5,566 bases of DNA from Polaribacter sp. GTDB lineage: Bacteria; Bacteroidota; Bacteroidia; Flavobacteriales; Flavobacteriaceae. The notes under the pieces were generated by a model. The model searched no databases. It was not told the origin of the DNA and saw nothing but the letters and a program-made list of their open reading frames with translations. The DNA lies in contig JAQWOW010000105.1 of NCBI GenBank assembly GCA_029245665.1, positions 1 to 5,566 on the forward strand, given 5' to 3'. This document shows, one piece after another, positions 1 to 5,072 of the stretch; position 1 is the stretch's first letter, and each line of letters begins with the position of its first letter. Made by a program: the position numbers and the translations under genes.

Positions 1-26
1 AACTTATTTTCGTTTTTTGTTTTCTG

Positions 27-34
27 TATATTTG
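27..34 (+). promoter_or_regulatory. Bacteroidota-type -7 promoter box (TATATTTG)
   Basis: TATATTTG matches the TAnnTTTG consensus of the Bacteroidota primary sigma factor exactly and lies 18 bases before the ATG of the first gene. The expected -33 TTG is not perfect: a TTA sits at 4-6, 20 bases upstream of the box, at about the right distance. Transcription would start near 38-41, giving a short A-rich leader with no clear Shine-Dalgarno, as is usual in this phylum. The box is seen directly; its use as a promoter is inferred. Confidence 0.6.
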
Positions 35-52
35 CTGAGAAAATAAGATAAA

Positions 53-535
53 ATGTTTATAGACTATAACCTAATTCCAGAAGATGCAAAAGTTTGGGTG
101 TACCCATCTAATAGAAAATTTTATTCAACTGAAATCGAGGAAATTGAAGCTAAAATCAAAAGCTTTATAGAAAACTGGAAAACTGAAGACGAAAACTTCA
201 AAGCAACCTATAAATTCCTGTACAACAGGTTTATTATTATATTTGCAGATGACGCAAATTCACCTTTGACAAATTTTGATATTGATACTTCTGTCTCTTT
301 CATCTTATCGCTTCAAGAAGAATATGGAATAGAATTATTAGATAAAATGAATACTTGCTTTAAGCAAGGTGAATTTGTACAATATAAAGATTTAAAAGAT
401 TTTAAAAAATTACTTAAGAATAAATCTGTTACTGCAAAAAGCATCATTTTTGATAATTTAATAACAACAAAACTTGATTTCGAGAACAATTGGGAAATTC
501 CAATTGAAGACAGTTGGTATAATCGGTACTTATGA
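53..535 (+). CDS. Conserved flavobacterial protein of unknown function (often mislabelled 'ABC transporter ATPase')
   Basis: This is a complete 160-residue soluble protein that starts at the ATG following a good promoter box and ends in TGA. It has no signal peptide or membrane segment. I recognise it as a family widespread in Flavobacteriia and, from memory, often labelled 'ABC transporter ATPase'. The sequence contradicts that label: there is no Walker A (GxxGxGKS/T), no LSGGQ signature and no Walker B. Blocks that look family-typical are VWVYPSNR (14-21), FIENW (38-42), YNRFIII (57-63), FDIDTSV (75-81), LDKMN..FKQGE (96-107), FDNLI (133-137) and a C-terminal WEIP..DSWYNR (147-158). The regular mix of helix- and strand-like stretches suggests one compact alpha/beta domain. 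It stands alone on the plus strand and faces the pyrophosphohydrolase gene tail to tail. Its function is unknown, and no catalytic residues can be named. Confidence 0.88.
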   Translation: MFIDYNLIPEDAKVWVYPSNRKFYSTEIEEIEAKIKSFIENWKTEDENFKATYKFLYNRFIIIFADDANSPLTNFDIDTSVSFILSLQEEYGIELLDKMNTCFKQGEFVQYKDLKDFKKLLKNKSVTAKSIIFDNLITTKLDFENNWEIPIEDSWYNRYL

Positions 536-547
536 ATCTGTTAGAAT

Positions 548-934
548 TTATATCTCTAAAATCTCAGCAATATTAGGTTTAAAATAGTTGGGGCCTTTTA
601 AAACTTTACCGTCTTCTCTGTAGATTGGGTTACCATCTTCACCTAACTTACTCATATTACTTCTTTGGATTTCATTAAAAACTGCCTCAATTTTATCCTG
701 CATTCCGTGCTCTATAATGGTACCACACAAAATATACAACATATCTCCTAAAGCATCTGCTACCTCAACCAAATCATTATTTTGCGCAGCTTCTAAATAT
801 TCTTCATTTTCTTCTTTCATTAGGTTAAAACGAAGCATGTTTCTATCTTTACCAATATCTGCAATTGGTTTTTGATTCATGTTTAACTTAAAAGCTGTGT
901 GAAATTTTGTTACTGCTGCTATTTTATTTTTCAT
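548..934 (-). CDS. MazG/HisE-like nucleoside triphosphate pyrophosphohydrolase
   Basis: This is a complete 128-residue single-domain protein of the all-alpha NTP pyrophosphatase superfamily. Such enzymes hydrolyse (d)NTPs or related compounds to the monophosphate and pyrophosphate, using Mg ions held by clustered acidic residues. The metal-binding signature is visible: EENEE at 41-45 (E41, E42, E45), then EVADALGD at 57-64 (E57, D60, D64), which fits the EExxE...ExxD pattern. After a second helical stretch (about 65-91) comes a conserved segment SNMSKL (92-97), DG.PI.REDGK (100-110) and GPNYFKP (114-120), typical of stand-alone relatives rather than of full MazG. The substrate cannot be read from the sequence; cytosolic nucleotide-pool cleaning is the usual role. 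A HisE function (phosphoribosyl-ATP) is less likely because no his genes are nearby. The gene follows the dehydrogenase by 10 bases and is probably its operon partner. No terminator is visible after it. Confidence 0.88.
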   Translation of the reverse strand: MKNKIAAVTKFHTAFKLNMNQKPIADIGKDRNMLRFNLMKEENEEYLEAAQNNDLVEVADALGDMLYILCGTIIEHGMQDKIEAVFNEIQRSNMSKLGEDGNPIYREDGKVLKGPNYFKPNIAEILEI

Positions 935-944
935 TATGTATCTA

Positions 945-1667
945 TTAAATTATTTTCTTTAAAATCCATGCCGGCATCATTTTTAAAATAACGGCAATAA
1001 TTTGCCAACGTTTAGAAATATAGGCAACTCTTTTTTTCTTTAATATTGCTGAATATATTTGTTTTGATGCTTTTTCTAAAGGAATCATCCAAAAAGCTCC
1101 ATCTCCCAAATTCATTGCTGTATCTACAAACCCTGGTCTTATTTCCGTAATAAATACCTTCTTTGATTTAATAGATTTTGTTTTTATGTACAAACTCTCT
1201 AGGTACGATTTTTGATAGGATTTAGATGCAAAATAATCAGGTGCAGATCGATTTCCTCGAATTGCTGCAATTGACGAAATCCCTACTAAATGACCAAACT
1301 GCTGCTTTTTAAACAAATTATATGCTAAAGCATATAATTTTGTACAACCTAAAACATTCGTGTTTATTGTTTTTTCTTGTAATTCCCATTCTAATGTTGG
1401 ATTTACAAAAGCTACTCCAGAAGATTGGATTACTAAGTCTATTGTTTTAAACTCCGATACAATTTCGTTAAATACTTTTTCTACCTCTGAAATATGTTGA
1501 ATGTCGTTTTGTTTTATTAAAACTTGATTGGGATATAACTTTTTTATCGCTTCTAACTTTTCTAATCTTCTCCCTGTAATTGCTACATTACATTTTTTTT
1601 TAATTAAAATCTCTGTCAAGGATTTTCCAATACCAGAAGTTGCTCCAAAAACAATGACATTCTTCAT
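945..1667 (-). CDS. SDR-family NAD(P)-dependent oxidoreductase
   Basis: This is a complete 240-residue classical short-chain dehydrogenase/reductase. The Rossmann dinucleotide motif GATSGIG lies at 8-14 right after the first strand. GRR at 32-34 ends strand 2, and the arginines favour NADP(H). D55 is the usual adenine-contacting acid. The active site is N104 (in NTN), S131/S132 (GISS), Y145 and K149 (YFASK), followed by the RPGFVDTAM cofactor loop at 177-185. One oddity is that the usual NNAG motif after strand 4 is replaced by QSSG (81-84). Another is a strongly hydrophobic tail (WQIIAVILKMMPAWIL, 221-236, then KKII), which could attach the enzyme to the membrane. The substrate is unknown; reduction or oxidation of a hydroxyl/keto group on a lipid-like compound is a guess from the tail. 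It is the first gene of a two-gene unit with the downstream pyrophosphohydrolase. Confidence 0.93.
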   Translation of the reverse strand: MKNVIVFGATSGIGKSLTEILIKKKCNVAITGRRLEKLEAIKKLYPNQVLIKQNDIQHISEVEKVFNEIVSEFKTIDLVIQSSGVAFVNPTLEWELQEKTINTNVLGCTKLYALAYNLFKKQQFGHLVGISSIAAIRGNRSAPDYFASKSYQKSYLESLYIKTKSIKSKKVFITEIRPGFVDTAMNLGDGAFWMIPLEKASKQIYSAILKKKRVAYISKRWQIIAVILKMMPAWILKKII

Positions 1668-1789
1668 TTAATTTGTAATTTTACAAAATCAATCTTTTAT
1701 TGATATTCGATAGACAATATATAGAAACTTTCTGAAAAATAAAGGCTTCTTTTTGGCTATTAATTCACAACTTATAAAGAATACAAACT
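1668..1789. promoter_or_regulatory. Divergent promoter region between the dehydrogenase and the 68-residue membrane protein
   Basis: These 122 bases separate two genes that point away from each other, so both promoters should lie here. Candidate -7 boxes each match seven of eight positions of TAnnTTTG. On the minus strand TGATTTTG occupies 1691-1684, with a TTG at 1717-1715 (spacing 23, longer than the ideal 19). On the plus strand TCTTTTTG occupies 1748-1755, with no good TTG upstream. Neither is compelling alone; the gene arrangement is the main argument. Confidence 0.35.
1672..1687. repeat. 16-base palindrome (TTTGTAA-TT-TTACAAA), possible operator
   Basis: Two perfect 7-base arms are separated by TT. 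The element ends four bases before the ATG of the dehydrogenase gene (minus strand) and overlaps the candidate -7 box for that gene. As DNA it has the size and symmetry of a dimeric regulator site. As RNA it would be a small AT-rich hairpin covering the start region. No regulator gene is nearby, and short AT-rich palindromes arise by chance in such DNA, so the role is uncertain. Confidence 0.3.
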
Positions 1790-1996
1790 ATGTTTTTAGG
1801 CGCTTATTTTACAACAGGAAGAATCATTTTTATGATTTTCTTCATCACCTCTTTTATTGCTTTAATGGTGTATAGTTATCGGAAAGACGTTAAAAATCAC
1901 GAGCGTTATTACAAAGGCGCTGTAAAAAAAGTCGTTATTTATGGGGGACTTATTATTGCTGTTTTTATTGCTATTCGTTTTTTATGGGGACAATAA
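1790..1996 (+). CDS. Small two-helix membrane protein, conserved hypothetical
   Basis: This 68-residue protein has two hydrophobic helices, roughly 12-30 and 48-66, joined by a basic loop (31-47: YRKD..., R31, K32, K35, R39, K42, K46, K47). By the positive-inside rule the loop is cytoplasmic and both ends face outward, so it forms a hairpin in the inner membrane. There is no cleavable signal. The start (MFLGAYFTTGR) and the Y-R-K-D...YYKG loop look like a small family I have seen across Flavobacteriia, always uncharacterised; this is recollection, not a search. It has its own position between a divergent promoter region and a terminator, so it is probably a monocistronic gene. A role as an accessory subunit of a membrane complex is possible, but nothing in the sequence names the partner. 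Confidence 0.75.
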   Translation: MFLGAYFTTGRIIFMIFFITSFIALMVYSYRKDVKNHERYYKGAVKKVVIYGGLIIAVFIAIRFLWGQ

Positions 1997-2154
1997 CCCT
2001 AGCTAAAAACTATTTATAGTTAGCGAATCTTAATTATACCTGAACCAAAAAGTTAGGATTATTGTACTCCTTGCTAATTGTTATATTTCGTATTGTAGTC
2101 AAATTTAGACACAAAACCCAAGTCTATTTGTTTTTCATTCTCTCTTAAACGTAA
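1997..2154. other. Convergent intergenic stretch with no recognisable gene
   Basis: This lies between the stop of the small membrane protein and the bidirectional terminator. It holds an imperfect hairpin at 2002-2024 (arms GCTAA...CTAT and ATAGTTAGC with an AAA bulge and only a two-base loop), not followed by a T run. The 11-base string at 2024-2034 recurs at 2161-2171 in the terminator stem. An open reading frame on the minus strand here lacks any start codon. I see no promoter or RNA gene. Confidence 0.5.
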
Positions 2155-2185
2155 AAAAACCGAATCTTAATAAGAATCGGTTTTT
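2155..2185. terminator. Bidirectional rho-independent terminator
   Basis: The stem CCGAATCTT (2160-2168) pairs with AAGAATCGG (2172-2180) around a three-base loop AAT, with one A/A mismatch. It is extended by A/T pairs formed by A2155-A2159 and T2181-T2185. On the plus strand the hairpin runs into TTTTT; on the minus strand the A run at 2153-2159 becomes seven Ts. It can therefore end transcripts from the small membrane protein gene and from the peptidase gene, which converge here. Confidence 0.85.
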
Positions 2186-2205
2186 AAGCTTTACATTTTG
2201 TTTCT

Positions 2206-2271
2206 CCCTAAAAAATTATAATGCTTAAGGGATACATTTTAATTTTTTTTCCCTAAAAAATTATAATGCTT
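2206..2271 (-). repeat. Tandem duplication of the peptidase gene's 3' end
   Basis: A 21-base sequence at 2251-2271 (minus-strand codons for K-H-Y-N-F-L-G) is repeated exactly at 2206-2226, with a 45-base period, that is 15 codons. On the minus strand the similarity resumes after a small gap: both units continue with AAAATGTA. The first unit contains the present stop codon; the second lies just after it, in the same reading frame, and would encode KHYNFLGRNKM followed by TAA at 2193-2191. This is a direct repeat by inspection; the duplication mechanism (slippage or unequal recombination) is inferred. Confidence 0.85.
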
Positions 2272-4248
2272 CGAATAAAACAGCATTTGCTCTTCGAAAT
2301 TTTTTGGCTGAGTTACAGTAATATCTGTAATATTTCCTGCTACATCTAAAACTGTTTCTAATACAGGGTTTACAAAACCACTGTATGGAGCTGCCGTAAA
2401 TTGTTTATTACGCGCTATGACTTCTGCATGAATTGCCTGATCTACTTTAACACCATAACCTTCTACCAAAGCTTTTGCTGCATCAAAATCTCCTTCAGAT
2501 TTAATTCGCTGAGTTTCTTTTAATAAGCGTCCAAAAATAGCACGAAGCTTGGCATAATCATTCACCTTAAAAAAAGTTTTTCCTTCTTTGGTGACTCTTT
2601 CTATTACATTGTCTTTCATACCTTGCTCAAAAGACCAAGCAGCAACCCATTGTCTATTTACCATATGATCTTCTTCTAAATCATTTCCTAATTCAATTCT
2701 AATTAGTTGAGTGATTAGACCATTTCTGATGTATCCGTTATAAGCAGCTTTTCCTAAGGCTTCCCAATTATCAGTCAAACCCAACTCTTGTATTTTTGGA
2801 TCCATTAAATAATACAAACCAACCAAATCTGCTCTTCCTTCTTCCATTGTAGAAGCATAATTTTGCAATGTTTCTTTTGGCTGACCAATTCCATCGTTAA
2901 TAACTCCAGATGCATGTCCTATTACTTCATGTAATGCTGTGTGTAATTTATCGGCAATTTGACCATATTTTTCTTCCAATCTAATTTCTTCTTCATCAAA
3001 AGCAAACTCTTTTAACCTTCCAGAACCTCCTGCATTGTTGTATGCTGCTGTAATATTTCCAAGAGAAACAGACTTAGAACCGTGTTGTTGTCTAATCCAA
3101 TTATTATTTGGCAAATTCACACCAATTGGAGTACTAGGAGAAGAGTCTCCTGCCTCTCCGGCAACATGAACTGTTTTGTATGAAACACCTACCACAGTGT
3201 CTTTTTTATGAGCGGGATCTAATGGAGAATTGTCTTCAAACCATTGAGCATTTTCAGACAAAACAGCCATTTTTCGTGACATGTCAAAATCTTTAATTTC
3301 TACAATCGTTTCATACGAACCTCTGTATCCTTTTGGATCATTATACACTTCTATAAATCCGTTAATCCAATCTATATTTCCTTCAGTAGAACTTACCCAA
3401 GCAATACAATATTGATCCCAAACATCTAAACTTCCTGTTTTATAATATTCAATTAATAATCCGAGTGCTTTTGCTTGATTGTTGTTCTCTGCCACTCCTT
3501 GAGCTTTTTCTAACCAGCCAATAATTTGGTCAATAGCCGCTCCGTACATTCCTCCAGACTTCCAAACTTTTTCAACCAACACTCCGTTTTCTCGAACTAA
3601 TTTAGAGTTCAAACCAGCTTCAATTGGCGTTCCTTTCGGACCTTTATAGGCCGTCTTATAGAAGTCTGTTACATCTTTATCAGTGATATCTGATCCATAG
3701 AAATTTATAGCAGAAGATAAAATATTATCTACGCCTTCTTTCTTATTTACCTTTTTCGCATCTTCATCATTAAATAAAACAGCGATAACTTCTGGTGCGA
3801 TTGCTGTATTTGATTTTAATAATAATTCAGTTTCAAAATAATTACGCGTAAATCCTGGTTTTATCTTGTCATTTGAATAATGATGATGGATTCCGTTAGA
3901 GAACCAAACTCTTTTTAAATACACTTTAAAGGCTATGAAATCATCTGTTTCTCTGTCTCCAGTAAAATTGGCATTAATATTCTCTAAAGCTTCTCTAATC
4001 TGTAAATTATGTTTGTAATTCTGATCCCACATAATATCTCTACCAGCTAACCCTGCTTGGGTTAGGTAATATACCAGTGATTTTTCTTTAAGGGTTAATT
4101 CTTCAAACCCTGGAATTTTATAACGAAGCACTTTAACATCTGAAAACTGCTCTACGAAATGATTAAATTTTGGTTCTTTTTTCTCAGGAATACAAGAGAG
4201 AATAATTCCACTTAAAAATAACAAATAGACGATCTGTTTTAATTTCAT
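2239..4248 (-). CDS. Peptidase family M49 (dipeptidyl peptidase III-type) zinc lipoprotein
   Basis: From the ATG at 4248 this is a 669-residue zinc peptidase. Family M49 enzymes cleave dipeptides from the N-terminus of oligopeptides. The zinc motif HEVIGH is at 440-445 (HExxGH; eukaryotic form HELLGH), and EEGRAD at 469-474 supplies the third ligand. Other family-typical blocks are GSL..W..Y (272-280), DWINGFIEVYNDP (293-305), GVNLPN (376-381) and RQQHG..SVSLGN (386-398). The length matches bacterial members of about 670-680 residues. An earlier in-frame ATG at 4305 would add 19 residues. I chose 4248 because it gives a textbook lipoprotein signal: MKLK, a hydrophobic core (6-17) and lipobox ILSC with Cys19, followed by charged IPEKKEPK. 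The protein is therefore exported and lipid-anchored, probably scavenging peptides; whether it faces the periplasm or outside is unclear. Databases may label relatives 'dihydrofolate reductase', which nothing here supports. The 3' end is tandemly duplicated downstream. Confidence 0.93.
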   Translation of the reverse strand: MKLKQIVYLLFLSGIILSCIPEKKEPKFNHFVEQFSDVKVLRYKIPGFEELTLKEKSLVYYLTQAGLAGRDIMWDQNYKHNLQIREALENINANFTGDRETDDFIAFKVYLKRVWFSNGIHHHYSNDKIKPGFTRNYFETELLLKSNTAIAPEVIAVLFNDEDAKKVNKKEGVDNILSSAINFYGSDITDKDVTDFYKTAYKGPKGTPIEAGLNSKLVRENGVLVEKVWKSGGMYGAAIDQIIGWLEKAQGVAENNNQAKALGLLIEYYKTGSLDVWDQYCIAWVSSTEGNIDWINGFIEVYNDPKGYRGSYETIVEIKDFDMSRKMAVLSENAQWFEDNSPLDPAHKKDTVVGVSYKTVHVAGEAGDSSPSTPIGVNLPNNNWIRQQHGSKSVSLGNITAAYNNAGGSGRLKEFAFDEEEIRLEEKYGQIADKLHTALHEVIGHASGVINDGIGQPKETLQNYASTMEEGRADLVGLYYLMDPKIQELGLTDNWEALGKAAYNGYIRNGLITQLIRIELGNDLEEDHMVNRQWVAAWSFEQGMKDNVIERVTKEGKTFFKVNDYAKLRAIFGRLLKETQRIKSEGDFDAAKALVEGYGVKVDQAIHAEVIARNKQFTAAPYSGFVNPVLETVLDVAGNITDITVTQPKNFEEQMLFYSKHYNFLGKKN

Positions 4249-4253
4249 TTTAT

Positions 4254-4283
4254 CCAATTTAATATTGAGATATAAATGTACAA
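4254..4283 (-). promoter_or_regulatory. Possible promoter for the peptidase gene
   Basis: On the minus strand a TTG at 4283-4281 is followed after exactly 19 bases by TAAATTGG (4261-4254), one mismatch from TAnnTTTG and at the ideal spacing. It would start transcription almost at the ATG at 4248, giving a nearly leaderless message. An alternative box, TACATTTA (4280-4273), also has one mismatch and would leave a leader of about 20-25 bases, but lacks a TTG at the right distance. Chance matches are common in AT-rich DNA, so this is only a candidate. Confidence 0.28.
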
Positions 4284-4304
4284 CTTTTATACATGTAATA
4301 TTCA

Positions 4305-5072
4305 TTATGGATGTTGAAGAGTTTTGATGTTTTTAAATCTTTTCCAAGTCTTACTATTAAATTGAGTATACACAACAAAACATCCGATGTCTAATAAAAA
4401 GTAAAACAGGCTTATTCCACTTGGAGGATTGTTACTTGGCAAAAACTCAAAAACACCATAAGCATAAGTTGGCCAATACCAGCATCCGAAGGCAGTACCT
4501 CCTATTTCTAAAATAGCAACTAAGATGTACATCGAATAAAAAAACAATCGATCTTTAGTCCTTTTCGAAAGTAAAATAAAAACACAAAAAGTCATTATAA
4601 ATCCGAAAACATCATTGAATAAAAAAAGATAGATTGTAGCAAATAAGGCAATAACAATTTTGAAAAAACACTCTATATCATTGTTGTATTTTCTAACAAT
4701 TGGTGCTTTACTAAACATAAAAATACGTCCGTACAAAGCCGCGTGACCCAGGGGCACATATAGCGGAATATTTTCTAAACGATATGCATACATTCCTAAA
4801 ACTCTAGAAAATAAATATTCACCACCAAAACCTATAATTACTGCATATATCATTAGCTTTTTTGTTCTTGGATTTGCTCGCCAAAACATGACGGTAAACC
4901 CAAAAATCATTAAAATATTGATCGGAATTTGAGAATTATAAATATGCTCCACAAAATAATTGCCATCAAAAAATAAGATGAAAACAAAAATTATAAACAA
5001 TCCAATCCTCCTATTGAAAACTTTTATGAGTTTTTTAAAATCTGATGTAGGAATTGTAAAAAGACTCATCAT
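4305..5072 (-). CDS. Polytopic membrane protein of unknown function with apparent internal repeat
   Basis: This 255-residue integral membrane protein has about eight hydrophobic segments (roughly 24-41, 51-64, 72-90, 103-120, 136-152, 154-169, 176-197, 220-236) and a basic C-terminal tail (W243-K-R-F-K...). I do not recognise the family. Two stretches resemble each other. The first is E85, then G-M-Y-A-Y (93-97), P103, and P-L-G (107-109) with Y114. The second is E189, then G-C-W-Y-W (196-200), P212, and P-S-G (217-219) with Y224. This suggests two related halves and conserved acidic, aromatic and proline residues within the membrane. A distant link to CruF-type carotenoid hydratase proteins crossed my mind but is not supported enough to name. 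Its ATG overlaps the tag stop codon by four bases (ATGA), so translation is probably coupled. A second ATG follows immediately and could also be the start. Its own stop overlaps the upstream in-frame ATG of the peptidase frame (TAATG). Confidence 0.85.
   Translation of the reverse strand: MMSLFTIPTSDFKKLIKVFNRRIGLFIIFVFILFFDGNYFVEHIYNSQIPINILMIFGFTVMFWRANPRTKKLMIYAVIIGFGGEYLFSRVLGMYAYRLENIPLYVPLGHAALYGRIFMFSKAPIVRKYNNDIECFFKIVIALFATIYLFLFNDVFGFIMTFCVFILLSKRTKDRLFFYSMYILVAILEIGGTAFGCWYWPTYAYGVFEFLPSNNPPSGISLFYFLLDIGCFVVYTQFNSKTWKRFKNIKTLQHP

Noticed and set aside
500..517. Seven-pair hairpin (CCAATTG / CAGTTGG with one G-T pair) near the end of the first gene.
   Set aside because: It lies inside the coding sequence and no T run follows, so it is not a convincing terminator.
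53..535. ABC transporter ATPase identity for the first gene.
   Set aside because: No Walker A, signature or Walker B motif can be found in the protein.
2002..2024. Hairpin just after the small membrane protein gene as a first terminator.
   Set aside because: It has a three-base bulge, only a two-base loop and no T run after it; the strong hairpin at 2155-2185 is the better terminator.
2024..2171. 11-base direct repeat (CGAATCTTAAT) at 2024-2034 and 2161-2171.
   Set aside because: It is a single short AT-rich match over 137 bases, one copy being a terminator arm; chance or terminator debris explains it.
2030..2200. Open frame on the minus strand ending ...KFDYNTKYNN.
   Set aside because: It has no ATG, GTG or TTG in a sensible position with a leader, crosses the terminator hairpin, and shows no recognisable protein family.
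4249..4305. N-terminal 19-residue extension of the M49 peptidase from the ATG at 4305.
   Set aside because: The extension looks like a translated spacer and would spoil an otherwise typical lipoprotein signal peptide; the ATG at 4248 is the better start.
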